From a virus: a stretch of 51,792 bases of DNA. A program made the position numbers and the translations under genes. The notes beneath the pieces were generated by a model, which was not told where the DNA came from, ran no database searches, and saw only the letters and a list, made by a program, of their open reading frames with translations. The DNA is taken from IMG/VR virus record IMGVR_UViG_3300034106_005234, positions 1 to 51,792 of that record; one strand, given 5' to 3'. Shown in pieces: positions 1 to 8,933 of this stretch. Each line of letters starts with the position of its first letter. Position 1 is the stretch's first letter.

Positions 1-6
1 TTCTAG

Positions 7-207
7 TTACCATCCTTCATAATCTGAAATGTCTATAGTGTCTTTTTGTTCCATAGCATCAGTAACTTGAATAGCCATTCCTATCGAAGTTGGGGTGAAA
101 CTGTAGGTAAACCTACCACCCATCGCACCGCCATACTTGTTTAAGTTTTTGGTCTTCATCCAAGCATCTAGTTTTTCCAGTTCTTCTGGTAAAATGGTAA
201 AGGTCAT
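7..207 (-). CDS. Hypothetical protein, 66 aa
   Basis: Small complete ORF that I do not recognise. It is the last gene visible on the leftmost minus-strand operon and starts one base after the stop of the coiled-coil gene upstream, with GGAAG close before its ATG, so it is probably translated as part of that operon. The protein is mixed charged and polar with no membrane segment or clear motif. The spacing supports it as a real gene, but no function can be given. Confidence 0.6.
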   Translation of the reverse strand: MTFTILPEELEKLDAWMKTKNLNKYGGAMGGRFTYSFTPTSIGMAIQVTDAMEQKDTIDISDYEGW

Positions 208-208
208 A

Positions 209-859
209 TTACTTCCAAACAGTTTTCTTTAATTCATAATCTTGCGGCCTGCAAAGATTCTTTTCTAATTCGGCGGCTTGTAGCTCCTGATAAGCCCTCT
301 TAATAATAGCACCCATCTTAACATCTCCTGGATGGGGTTGGTTAGCCTCCAATTTTGCCAATTGATCTTTCAAATTGATGTTCGCCTGGTCTGCTCTGTC
401 TAATGCACCTATCAGTCGATGATTTTCATTTTCAAGCCTGTCGGCATTTAGTCGATGTGCATCGAAGGATTTGCTTATCGTTTTTAGCTGGCTCTGATAA
501 TCCTTGATAAGGGATTCTTTCCTATCAATTTCTCTGGTGGATTGTGCTAGTTTATCAGCCAAATCATCATATGCATCTTCTAAAATACCAAATTCTTCAT
601 CAGCGTTCTTTAAATCCTGATCCAAACGTGTAATGTCCGCTGAAAGATTTTTGTTTTGTCTGCGGACGTCATATAAATCCTTTGAATCCTTTTGTAATTT
701 GATAATAGTTTCTCGCTGATTTTTATTATATTTTTCTAGGATCTCATAAGATTCTTTTAGTGTTTGATGAGATTCCTTTAGCACTTGATAATTAACATAA
801 ATGTCTGTGGTGGACATTAATTTGTCCCAAGAATCTTTTAGTGGATCATTATACTTCAT
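209..859 (-). CDS. Coiled-coil protein downstream of uvsX
   Basis: A 216-residue, highly charged protein. Most of it, from about residue 20 to 180, is a long heptad-rich coiled coil full of Leu, Glu, Lys, Asp and Gln; no enzymatic motif is seen. The reading frame is open further upstream, but the ATG at 859 is preferred because a perfect GAGGAGG ribosome site (869-875) lies 9 nt before it. This start overlaps the last 11 bases of uvsX, suggesting coupled translation. The position after uvsX hints at a role in DNA metabolism or structure, but that is only inference from context. Confidence 0.75.
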   Translation of the reverse strand: MKYNDPLKDSWDKLMSTTDIYVNYQVLKESHQTLKESYEILEKYNKNQRETIIKLQKDSKDLYDVRRQNKNLSADITRLDQDLKNADEEFGILEDAYDDLADKLAQSTREIDRKESLIKDYQSQLKTISKSFDAHRLNADRLENENHRLIGALDRADQANINLKDQLAKLEANQPHPGDVKMGAIIKRAYQELQAAELEKNLCRPQDYELKKTVWK

Positions 860-2000
860 CGGTAGTTTCCTCCTCATCGGTTTCAATTTCTTCTGGTTCG
901 GTCGCATTGTTGAATTTTAGTTTCGCTTGTAATTGTTTCTCCAATTCAGGAAGAATAGTTTCTTCCCACAAGGTTTCATCACTTCTCCATTGCTTATAGA
1001 ATCCTAGTTTTTTCCCATCCAACAGAGTATAGGTCGTTCCTGTTTGGATAATAGCTCCGTAGCCAACAGCCATATCTAATAGACCAGAATACTTTTCCAG
1101 GCCTGTGGTGAAGTTCAGATATAGTTCTGCTTCCAAAAAGGGTGGCGCAAAGCGATTCTTAATCGTTAGTGCTCGAATAGTAACTCCATTAACTCCCTTT
1201 CGAGCAATGGGACTAACATCTTCTGTGGCGTCCCGGTTTACATTAGAACCAGTAGCTCCAGATTTTTCTTGGGTCACTGATAATTGAACAGCTAAGGAGG
1301 CCAGATACTGGATAGCTTTTCCACCAGACTGATTCTTTACCATAGAATCAAACATAGCAGATGGATCATCATACACATGGTTAGAGAATAACACTGGAAT
1401 ATCAGCCCGTGCTACTGGATAGGTGATGGATCGAATGAAACTTTTCATTTCTCGGGCGCGAGCACCCATGTCCATGGCATCCTTACCAGCTAGAATGTCT
1501 GCCTTTTCCTTGGTAGAAATCAAATTGCCCAAAGAATCAATGGACATAATGAATTTGCTCCTTTGCCCTGCATTGTTTACATTAGTTAGAAACCTATTCA
1601 TTTGGTTTCGGGCTTCCCCAATCGTTTCAATAGGAACGTGCTTAAACCGAGTAGGATCTCCTCCAACATTAATCACCGATCCTTCATCGATAGCCACTTC
1701 GGTGTCAAATCCTACAGCAAACCGCCCTTTCTTTTGGGCATTGCCAATAATCTTGTTAATGATGAACGATTTACCAGTAGCAGAGGGTCCAACAAATCCA
1801 GTAATACGGCCAGACGGAACTCCTTTATACAAAGAACCACTGCAAATTACATTCAGAGCATAACAACCCGTATCAATCCAACTATCTACTTTGGAAAGAG
1901 TGCTGTTATTTAGAAATGCTGCTTCTGGGTTGATCTTATCAATGTCGGCAAAGATGTTATCTATCTCTGCTCCAAATCCTTCTTTTGATTTTTTAGCCAT
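849..2000 (-). CDS. uvsX: UvsX, RecA-like recombinase
   Basis: RecA/Rad51-family strand-exchange ATPase of the T4 UvsX type, 383 aa (T4 UvsX is of similar length). Walker A GPSATGKS is at residues 71-78 and a Walker B-like segment ending FIMSID lies around residues 150-155. The C-terminus is an acidic tail rich in Glu, Asp and Thr, as in other recombinases where it tunes DNA binding. UvsX forms filaments on single-stranded DNA for recombination-dependent replication and repair. UvsY and UvsW partners are encoded at 25.5-27.4 kb. The start at 2000 follows the stop of the upstream gene closely; the bases just before it, AACTAATCCATT, resemble elements seen before several late genes. Confidence 0.93.
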   Translation of the reverse strand: MAKKSKEGFGAEIDNIFADIDKINPEAAFLNNSTLSKVDSWIDTGCYALNVICSGSLYKGVPSGRITGFVGPSATGKSFIINKIIGNAQKKGRFAVGFDTEVAIDEGSVINVGGDPTRFKHVPIETIGEARNQMNRFLTNVNNAGQRSKFIMSIDSLGNLISTKEKADILAGKDAMDMGARAREMKSFIRSITYPVARADIPVLFSNHVYDDPSAMFDSMVKNQSGGKAIQYLASLAVQLSVTQEKSGATGSNVNRDATEDVSPIARKGVNGVTIRALTIKNRFAPPFLEAELYLNFTTGLEKYSGLLDMAVGYGAIIQTGTTYTLLDGKKLGFYKQWRSDETLWEETILPELEKQLQAKLKFNNATEPEEIETDEEETTDEV

Positions 2001-2006
2001 AATGGA

Positions 2007-2432
2007 TTAGTTACCAAACAACTTGATGATATTGGACTTTTCAGTCTGTCCTGGTGCAACAATGCCGTTGGCTGTTCCTGGCGGAACAATAATGTTATCC
2101 TTGTTGAAGATATTTCTATACTGTTGCTCCAAACGGTAATCCAATACAGGCACGTCTGTGCGGACCAGATTAACCTTGGGATAGGACAGGACCACATCTG
2201 CGGTCTTATCTCCTGCAAATTCTTGGAAGAAGACTGGGATGGTCTGCACCTGCATACCCCCTTGAGGATTCTGCTGGGACGGAGCAGTGGCTACGACATG
2301 TAGGATAGCTGGGTTCTTAACCTTTAAAATAGTTTCGTCTTCTGAAACTAATTGTCCTATAATAGTTCGGCCAACGGCGTCGAGAAAGATGATAACTGGG
2401 TTTGGATTAGTGGGTGTGTTTGTGTCGCTCAT
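2007..2432 (-). CDS. Hypothetical protein upstream of uvsX
   Basis: A 141-residue protein that I cannot assign firmly. The N-terminus is short and Pro/Asn-rich, followed by a segment rich in beta-branched residues (PVIIFLDAVGRTIIGQL) that resembles a small beta-barrel of the Sm or OB kind, and a conserved-looking Gly-rich C-terminus ending SNIIKLFGN. It starts after a TTATAACTA element and ends 6 bases before the uvsX start, so the two are likely co-transcribed. A nucleic-acid-binding role would fit but is not shown. Confidence 0.72.
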   Translation of the reverse strand: MSDTNTPTNPNPVIIFLDAVGRTIIGQLVSEDETILKVKNPAILHVVATAPSQQNPQGGMQVQTIPVFFQEFAGDKTADVVLSYPKVNLVRTDVPVLDYRLEQQYRNIFNKDNIIVPPGTANGIVAPGQTEKSNIIKLFGN

Positions 2433-2479
2433 AGATTAGTTATAATTTTAAGTTAGTTTTTGGGAATTTCAAGTGGATA

Positions 2480-3697
2480 TTAATCTTTAAATGGATCTAT
2501 AACTCCATCAGGGCACATAGCCACTCCAATTGGAGTAAGAGTATGTAGAATCTTAATGGTTTCTTTGTGGGCATCCAGAACTTCGTCCAGACGCTTATAG
2601 CAATGTGGAGATTCATCCACTCCGGCTCCGCGTAATTCTACTTTAGCCTTAGTTTTCACCCAATCATTCATCATTTCCTGGGAAACTAGACCTTCAGAAA
2701 CTCTGGTCTTAACGCCATTTTTCCATTTAGATTTGCCAGCAGCAGCCGTTCGAGACATTACTCGTCCTGCTCCATGAACTGTGGAATATAAAGACAATTT
2801 AGATTCTGCAGAATCTACTCCTTCTAAAATGACAGAGTTTTCTCCCATGGTTCCACCGACAAATCCCCTTTGACCAGGGAAAGCAGGAGTAGCGCCCTTG
2901 CGTCCGACCCAAACATAGTCATCGTTTTTAGTAAATTCTGGATGCCATTCCTCCCAGGCGAAATTGTGATGATTGTGAACTTCTTCTAAAATGTTTGCCC
3001 CCAAGATATTTGCTACTTTAGAACAAACCAAATCTCTTCCAGCATAAGCATATTCCCCGCAAAGCGCCATACCGTCAATATATTGTCGGCCTAAATCGGT
3101 TCCTTCTTCCAAAATTACCGGTTCGACGTCAATACCATCCTTGCCGCCACCAGCTTTAATGAAGTGGGTAGCTAGTTTATGACCCAATCCCCTAGACCCA
3201 AAGTGAACGCCTATCCAAATTCTTTCCAACTCATCATGAAAGATATCAACATAGTGATTACCAGACCCCACCGTGGTCAACTGTTCTCTAGCCATTTCCT
3301 TTAACTCTGCACAAACAGGTATGTTCCATGAAGGATTATCGAATACTGAATGGTCTATTCCGTCATTATTTTTTCTACCTATGCCAAAGGAGATGTTTTT
3401 AAATATATCATCCATGATAGTTGATATATTGTCTCTTATATCAGAAAGTTTTGCATCAGTCAATACTGCTTTATTGCCACACGCTTGATCGAATCCTGTA
3501 ACAGAAGGAGAAATAGCTCCTCTTAAAGCTAAGACTCCCCCAATAGGGCAAGAATATCCCGGGTGGTGGTCCGCGGTTAATGCCGCTCCAACAAAAACAC
3601 CCATATCTTTAGCTTTATTAACACAAACAGAAAGTTGCTTAATAGCATTTGGGATTGGTTCACCCCAAACAGGAATTCCGTCGATTACTTGATACAT
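2480..3697 (-). CDS. rtcB: RtcB-type RNA-splicing ligase
   Basis: RtcB family GTP-dependent ligase, 405 aa, close to the 408 aa of the E. coli enzyme. RtcB joins RNA 2',3'-cyclic phosphate or 3'-phosphate ends to 5'-OH ends. The metal and guanylate site is complete: DHHPGYSCPIGG (43-54), FDQACG with Asp70 and Cys73, SGNH with His148, VHFGSRG with His165, the HNHHN segment (241-245) and VHGAGRVMSR with His308. T4 repairs cleaved tRNA with a different system (Pnkp plus Rnl1), so this is a different RNA-repair solution. The gene lies 13 bases after the DpdA-like gene in the same operon. Confidence 0.9.
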   Translation of the reverse strand: MYQVIDGIPVWGEPIPNAIKQLSVCVNKAKDMGVFVGAALTADHHPGYSCPIGGVLALRGAISPSVTGFDQACGNKAVLTDAKLSDIRDNISTIMDDIFKNISFGIGRKNNDGIDHSVFDNPSWNIPVCAELKEMAREQLTTVGSGNHYVDIFHDELERIWIGVHFGSRGLGHKLATHFIKAGGGKDGIDVEPVILEEGTDLGRQYIDGMALCGEYAYAGRDLVCSKVANILGANILEEVHNHHNFAWEEWHPEFTKNDDYVWVGRKGATPAFPGQRGFVGGTMGENSVILEGVDSAESKLSLYSTVHGAGRVMSRTAAAGKSKWKNGVKTRVSEGLVSQEMMNDWVKTKAKVELRGAGVDESPHCYKRLDEVLDAHKETIKILHTLTPIGVAMCPDGVIDPFKD

Positions 3698-3710
3698 ATT
3701 GGAAGTATCT

Positions 3711-4595
3711 CTAGTTTAGCTTGGAATATCCACAAATTTCTTCTCGGAAATAGTTCACATTCTTAATAACCGTATCCTTTACTTCTTCATGGAACTGTTG
3801 GTCATAAAGATCCACCATTTTCTTATCAGATTTTCTATCCATTCCATAGGGATATAAAGTAGCATTCATAGCCGTCATGACTGGATGAGTAGTATCAATA
3901 GATTCAATAAAAGAATATTCATCTTCGTCTGCATATAGCCGAAATTCATCCGGCAAACCACAACCCAACAAATGATGCGGTTTGTTGTAATTGATAATTC
4001 CCCGGTCTATGAAATGTTTTAATAGTTTGCGTCGACCATCATGATATGCCAGGGGTTTAAATTTAGTTTTAGTAGCACTAAGCCCATTTTCTATAAATTC
4101 ATTTACATAGTTGTTGTTTAGATATTCATCCCAGAAATATCCATAACCAAAACTGATGGCAATCTTATCTGCATGAGCAGCCATAAATTTATATCCCATT
4201 TCAAATTCTTCTAAGGTATTTCCTTGAACCACTCCAATAGTTTTAGTGTTTATTCCGTCTTCTTTAATATTATAACCAAAACTAGTATTCCATTTGTCAA
4301 ATTCATTATGATTCTCTTCCATCTTCATGAATATATCTGGCACAACATACTCATCTGGTTGGATCGTTCGAATCCAATAATCATATTTCTCCCAATCATA
4401 GGAGTGTCCTAGCTCATAAACACTGCAGTCCATGATGATCTTTCGGCCCATAGCCTTAGATTGCTTGAAGTATTCGACATAGTTTGGATCTTGATCCAGG
4501 AGATGCACCAGCGCATAGTCATAATCCGTTAATTCTCGAACTAGGGACATCAAAGAGATGGGGGCCTCATGGGCGATTTGGATTGGTTTAGTCAT
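3711..4595 (-). CDS. dpdA: DpdA-like 7-deazaguanine DNA transglycosylase (TGT family)
   Basis: A 294-residue member of the tRNA-guanine transglycosylase superfamily. It shows MDCSVYE (55-61, at the place of the DSGGFQ-type motif), GVVQGN (121-126, compare GIVQGG of TGT), HLLGCGLPDEF (208-218, compare LMGVGxPED) and SIDTTHP with Asp234 at the expected nucleophile position. The zinc-binding CxCxxC segment of bacterial Tgt is missing and the protein is short, as in phage DpdA proteins that insert 7-deazaguanines into DNA rather than tRNA. QueE (10580-11401) and QueC (47688-48395) supply the matching precursor pathway. The alternative, a tRNA-directed enzyme, cannot be excluded from sequence alone. 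Confidence 0.8.
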   Translation of the reverse strand: MTKPIQIAHEAPISLMSLVRELTDYDYALVHLLDQDPNYVEYFKQSKAMGRKIIMDCSVYELGHSYDWEKYDYWIRTIQPDEYVVPDIFMKMEENHNEFDKWNTSFGYNIKEDGINTKTIGVVQGNTLEEFEMGYKFMAAHADKIAISFGYGYFWDEYLNNNYVNEFIENGLSATKTKFKPLAYHDGRRKLLKHFIDRGIINYNKPHHLLGCGLPDEFRLYADEDEYSFIESIDTTHPVMTAMNATLYPYGMDRKSDKKMVDLYDQQFHEEVKDTVIKNVNYFREEICGYSKLN

Positions 4596-4603
4596 AAACG
4601 AAT

Positions 4604-4819
4604 TTAATTTGATTTTTCTGGGAATTCAAAATAAATCAAGTGAGGGTATTCTGGAGAGAAACCAAATTTGTCAATAAACTCCTTTCGCTTCAATGGAGTA
4701 TTGTGACTGATAAACTCTCCGTTGGGGTTACGAGTTTTTAAAACATACCCTCGTTCCATAGTTGATCTGTCTATAGTTACTGTAAACCATTCTCCGTTGT
4801 ATGTAGATTGACAAAGCAT
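4604..4819 (-). CDS. Hypothetical protein after DNA polymerase, 71 aa
   Basis: Small unrecognised protein. The frame is open upstream into the polymerase gene, but the ATG at 4819, one base after the polymerase stop, is the natural start and matches the tight packing of this operon. The sequence is polar and aromatic, with WFTVTIDRST and an ending ELIYFEF-like beta-rich segment; no motif is recognised. Confidence 0.65.
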   Translation of the reverse strand: MLCQSTYNGEWFTVTIDRSTMERGYVLKTRNPNGEFISHNTPLKRKEFIDKFGFSPEYPHLIYFEFPEKSN

Positions 4820-4820
4820 T

Positions 4821-7400
4821 TTAAGCGAATAATTCAAACAAGTCAACGGTGGTTTCATGACCTGGCTGGGTGATTTGCCAGTTAATACATTCATACAACC
4901 GAGTAATAGGTGGAGCTACACTCTTATCAAACATCTTCTGCATGTCTGGCTGCACATGAGCGGCTACTTCTGGAGGATATACATCGATGAATCCCATATT
5001 CTTCAAATTATAAGGATTCTTTGCGGCGTAGAACCACTTCATTTTTATTCCAGATCCAATAGCCGGATATTTGGTGTCAATTTGAAGTTTCTTCAGGAAA
5101 TCATTATAATAAATAGCCGACTTAGCATGGCTGGGGGTATGTTTACCAATCTCTCCATGTTCCCCTCGCTTCAATTCCTGCTTTTCCAAGTCTGAAATCT
5201 TACTTCGGAATGCCTGGGCTTCAATGGGGAGATTCTGATAGTCAGCATAGGCCTTTTGGTATATAGCATTAGCGGTTTTCCGATCTCCATTCAAAATAGC
5301 ATTCTCTAGAACAGCCTTTACCAGCTCTTTTACTTCCTTAGACATAGTAGACCGAGCAATTTCTACGCCAACATACTTGAAATAGTTACTCGGAACATCT
5401 TCTTGGTTGATGACATGAAGAATATACCGCTTCTTTTCCATGAAAACGGCTTTGTCACAAACAGCTTCCCGTTTGAATACTAAACGTGGATCAGCAGAAT
5501 TCAGTTCTTTCTGCGCCCATCTCTTAATTTCTTCATTTAGGTAATCATCAAAACCTTGCACACTACTTTTAACCAAGGTATTTAATTCTCCGTCCGCTTC
5601 CACCAAAGATCCCTTAACATTAATAAGGGGTTCGGCTGCTACGAAAATAGAATCGGTGTCCGAATAGAGATAAATCTGATTTTTAGTTCCTTTAAATCCC
5701 CGATGTTGAGCATAACCATAAGCAATATCAGCTGCCTGCTTAATAGTGTGCTGGCCTGTCAGGGTAATGCTTCCAGAATGATCAATGTCGAAGAGGGGGG
5801 AAAATTTCTGTGCAAAGACACCGTATAATGAATTTAGGAGCAATTTCATGGTGTTCTGAATGGTATCCAAGTCCAGAATTCTTTGGTTTAACTTTGCTTG
5901 TAGAGCTGGGTCCGTCTCCTTCTTTACCTTTTTCTTACAGGCATTCATTTCTTTGCGAGAAGAAACGCGCTCTTGGTAAAATTTATCGATCAGTTCAGGA
6001 ATAACCCCTTTAAACTTCTGGGTATATAAAACATCATACTTGGAAATGGATAACTTTTCCTGTTTAACCAACTTTTGATACTTTTCTTGGGATAAAGTTA
6101 CGGATTTATAGTTAGCTAACAGGATAGTAACATCCGTTTCTGTTCGATTGGTTATTCTACCAATTTTGGTCTCAGGAGAAATGTTAAGAGTAATGATGGT
6201 ATTTGGATACAAACTATTAGCATCATAACTAATCACTCCATTATGCAATCCTCGCTCTGGTTCATGCACATAACCTCCTTCATAAGCAATCCGATCAGCC
6301 AAATTCTTAAAGGTTGGGATTACAAATCCCATTTTCATAGCCTGATTAGCCACAGCCCCTGTAATCATCGAGACTTTTCCTAAGGCGCTTTCGAAAGTAA
6401 TGAAACCGCGATAAGAAAGAGTTCTTACCAATCGCAGAAATTTCAATTTCTCCTCCAGATTCACCAGAAGTTTTACGTCTTGAATGTTATACTCTACAAA
6501 CAACGGCCAATTCTCCTGAGAAAGCTTAGCCAAATTCATTCCATTGGTATTGGTTTTACTTTCTCCTAATTCATATTCCCCAATATATCCCAAGGAATAG
6601 GATTCTCTGCTACCACGAGCGAAGGTAATATAGACTTCCATGGAATCAATTAAAGACAATCCTCGAATGTGCCACTTATTAATGACCTTACCAAACTTAT
6701 CCCTACCAACATTCTCTCGAAAATATAAAGTCCCGACTGGGGATAGTCTGGAAGCTTCTTCTTTTCCAAATAGATTGGTGATCCGATTAATCAAATAGGG
6801 AATATCATATCCCATAATATTCCACCCAGCCACAATATCTGGAAAGTCTGCTTCCCAAAAGGCTAGAAACTTCTGTAAAAGAACTTGCTCCGATTTACAG
6901 AAGTAGTATTTTTCATTATCCTTTTTAGAAGTATATTCTCCTAACCCCCAAGTATGATACGTTTCGGAAAGAGTATCATAGATGGTGATTAGGTTGATGG
7001 GAGCAAAAGCTTCTTCTGGGGTAGAAAATCCTCGACCATCGCCGTTGTAGGTTTCAATATCCAGATGAAATATCTTCAAAGGAAACTGGGCGAAATCCGG
7101 TTTTTGGTTTTCGTCCTTATACATTTGCAGCAAGAACTGCTGTTCGCAGCCAATGTTGTGGAAAAGCCTGTGGATGGGCGTTTCGTTAGCGAATTTGCTG
7201 CGTTCAAATTGATTCTTAAACGTCAGTTTCTTCAGCGAAGTGTTGAAAATGCTAACAGCATCCTGATGATTCTTCGATTCAATGTAGAGATATGGCTCAT
7301 AAGAGGTTTCTACTTTGATTCGTTTGCCTTCGTCATTCCAGGTCCATAAAATTACTTTATTCTCCCGGGATGAATAGAAAATATTGCGCCAGCTTTGCAT
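4821..7400 (-). CDS. Family B replicative DNA polymerase (gp43-like)
   Basis: T4 gp43-type replicative polymerase, 859 aa (T4: 898). The proofreading exonuclease motifs are present: LDIET with Asp114/Glu116, WNIMGYDIPYL, and YNIQD. The polymerase domain shows motif A YDANSLYP (about residue 390), motif B KLLLNSLYG (about 517) and motif C YSDTDS (about 577), followed by KKRY. The C-terminus ends in VDLFELFA, which looks like the short hydrophobic tail used by T4-type polymerases to bind the sliding clamp. It overlaps the upstream gene at TAATG and is followed one base later by a small gene. Confidence 0.96.
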   Translation of the reverse strand: MQSWRNIFYSSRENKVILWTWNDEGKRIKVETSYEPYLYIESKNHQDAVSIFNTSLKKLTFKNQFERSKFANETPIHRLFHNIGCEQQFLLQMYKDENQKPDFAQFPLKIFHLDIETYNGDGRGFSTPEEAFAPINLITIYDTLSETYHTWGLGEYTSKKDNEKYYFCKSEQVLLQKFLAFWEADFPDIVAGWNIMGYDIPYLINRITNLFGKEEASRLSPVGTLYFRENVGRDKFGKVINKWHIRGLSLIDSMEVYITFARGSRESYSLGYIGEYELGESKTNTNGMNLAKLSQENWPLFVEYNIQDVKLLVNLEEKLKFLRLVRTLSYRGFITFESALGKVSMITGAVANQAMKMGFVIPTFKNLADRIAYEGGYVHEPERGLHNGVISYDANSLYPNTIITLNISPETKIGRITNRTETDVTILLANYKSVTLSQEKYQKLVKQEKLSISKYDVLYTQKFKGVIPELIDKFYQERVSSRKEMNACKKKVKKETDPALQAKLNQRILDLDTIQNTMKLLLNSLYGVFAQKFSPLFDIDHSGSITLTGQHTIKQAADIAYGYAQHRGFKGTKNQIYLYSDTDSIFVAAEPLINVKGSLVEADGELNTLVKSSVQGFDDYLNEEIKRWAQKELNSADPRLVFKREAVCDKAVFMEKKRYILHVINQEDVPSNYFKYVGVEIARSTMSKEVKELVKAVLENAILNGDRKTANAIYQKAYADYQNLPIEAQAFRSKISDLEKQELKRGEHGEIGKHTPSHAKSAIYYNDFLKKLQIDTKYPAIGSGIKMKWFYAAKNPYNLKNMGFIDVYPPEVAAHVQPDMQKMFDKSVAPPITRLYECINWQITQPGHETTVDLFELFA

Positions 7401-7741
7401 TAGTATTTGTATGTTGCAAAATTATCCACCAAACCACCTATTGCGTCTAACTCTTTATTAATAGGTCCTAAAAATTCACAAATAGAACAATCTAAACTTT
7501 CATCAGACATTTCACCCCATTCTAAATTTTTAATGTGGGCATATGGTCTTAAACCATGATCTGGTCCTTCCATCCCAATATAGCACGGAATCCAAGAACC
7601 CTTATAATCTGGTTTATTGTTGCAGTAACCCTTATTTTTAAAGAGCCCTAGGCGCCTCATCAAATAATAACCATTTTCATTCTCATCAAAAGCATATTCC
7701 CGGAAACTCTTATCCCCAATTTGTCGAATTATATGTTTCAT
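7400..7741 (-). CDS. Hypothetical protein upstream of DNA polymerase
   Basis: A 113-residue soluble protein that I do not recognise. It contains three Cys residues spread through the chain (CNNKP, IPCYIG, CSICEF), so weak metal binding is possible but no standard zinc motif is seen. Its stop codon overlaps the polymerase start (TAATG), which supports translation and suggests coupling. Confidence 0.65.
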   Translation of the reverse strand: MKHIIRQIGDKSFREYAFDENENGYYLMRRLGLFKNKGYCNNKPDYKGSWIPCYIGMEGPDHGLRPYAHIKNLEWGEMSDESLDCSICEFLGPINKELDAIGGLVDNFATYKY

Positions 7742-7742
7742 T

Positions 7743-7937
7743 CTATTGCCCTCCGGGCCATTTTAAGGCATCTAATTTCCCAGTAAACACACCCCAAGCT
7801 AAAGATAATCGGTATCTCCAGGAAAAGAACCCTACAGGCCTTGCTGGTATCCATTTACCTTTATATTCAATCTTACCAATTTCGCCATTTACTAATTGGC
7901 GGAGATCATCAAAAGTATAAAGAGAAGGTGCTTTCAT
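7743..7937 (-). CDS. Hypothetical protein, 64 aa
   Basis: First gene of the polymerase operon on this strand, ending one base before the next gene. The protein is basic and Trp-rich (FFSWRYRLSLAWGVF), possibly a membrane-associated or small DNA-binding protein, but it matches no family known to me. Its start lies against the 5' side of the inserted homing endonuclease gene, so its original promoter region may have been changed by that insertion. Confidence 0.55.
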   Translation of the reverse strand: MKAPSLYTFDDLRQLVNGEIGKIEYKGKWIPARPVGFFSWRYRLSLAWGVFTGKLDALKWPGGQ

Positions 7938-8018
7938 CAGATACTATCTTCTGATGAATTTAAGAGGAATTCAAGAAAATATAAAAGTAAAAGGCCTAAT
8001 ACTCGGATAAGTAGTTTC

Positions 8019-8933
8019 ATGATTTATTCACAATTTAATGATTCTAAATATACAAAATGGTATTTTAATATAATCAACCACCGCATCCTAAATCCAATAA
8101 TTGAACCCGCTTATTTTGAAAAGCATCATATTCTACCCAAAAGTATGGGTGGTAGCCTTGGTGCTAATTTAGTTAACCTAACAGCTAGAGAACATTTTAT
8201 TTGCCATCTACTATTAGTGCGGATGACAAATGGGGAAGATAAAAACAATATGATTCGAGCATCCTTTTTAATGTCTTGTGTGAGTAATATAAAAATAAAT
8301 TCCAAAACATATGCTTATCTTCGTCGGGATTATAAAAAATTGTGTTCCGAAAAATTTAAAGGAGAGGGGAATCCAAATTATGGTAAAGTAGGAGCATGGA
8401 CGGGTAAACATCATTCAATAGAAACAAAACTAAAGTTATCTAAAGCCAATAAAGGCCAAAAAAGAAGCCCAGAAACATGTTTAAAGTTTTCTATTGCGGC
8501 AAAAAACAAAAAAATAGACCCAGAAGTAGCTCGCATACGTAACGAAAAAATTAGCAAAGCTAATAGTGGTATTAATAATCCAAATTACGGCAAAAAACTT
8601 TCACTAGAGACCATAGAAAAAATGAAAGGTCCAAGACCACAAATTCAAGGGAAAAATAGTCATTTATATGGAAAACCTAGTTGGATATTGGGCAAACATC
8701 ATCATCCATCTGTAGTTCAAAAGTTTAAATCCTCAATGTTTAAACTTTGGCACATTCAAGATACCATTGCCAATGAAACTATATACTATTATGGCAGTCT
8801 TCGGGATGTAATGGCGGATATTGGTTTACCCAAACATCGAGTTGGCTTGCTGCAGCGCACACTCAAATCTCAAATACCAATTTCTTCAGGGCCACTTAAA
8901 GGATTACAATTAGTAGATTGTTTTAAGATTTAA
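8019..8933 (+). CDS. HNH homing endonuclease with NUMOD3 repeats
   Basis: Free-standing homing endonuclease, 304 aa, on the strand opposite to its neighbours. The HNH core is KHHILPKSMGG followed by NLVNLTAREHFICH. It is followed by repeated NUMOD3-type DNA-binding modules such as NPNYGK (twice) and SHLYGK, and a C-terminal helix-turn-helix-like part. The ATG at 8019 is chosen because the HNH domain begins shortly after it; the frame extends further upstream only through a TTG. Such genes are selfish elements that cut alleles lacking the insertion. It converges on the glycosyltransferase gene, overlapping its stop by 11 bases. Confidence 0.88.
   Translation: MIYSQFNDSKYTKWYFNIINHRILNPIIEPAYFEKHHILPKSMGGSLGANLVNLTAREHFICHLLLVRMTNGEDKNNMIRASFLMSCVSNIKINSKTYAYLRRDYKKLCSEKFKGEGNPNYGKVGAWTGKHHSIETKLKLSKANKGQKRSPETCLKFSIAAKNKKIDPEVARIRNEKISKANSGINNPNYGKKLSLETIEKMKGPRPQIQGKNSHLYGKPSWILGKHHHPSVVQKFKSSMFKLWHIQDTIANETIYYYGSLRDVMADIGLPKHRVGLLQRTLKSQIPISSGPLKGLQLVDCFKI

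Noticed and set aside
1423-1863. A 146-codon plus-strand frame opposite uvsX
   Set aside because: Shadow of the well-supported uvsX gene.
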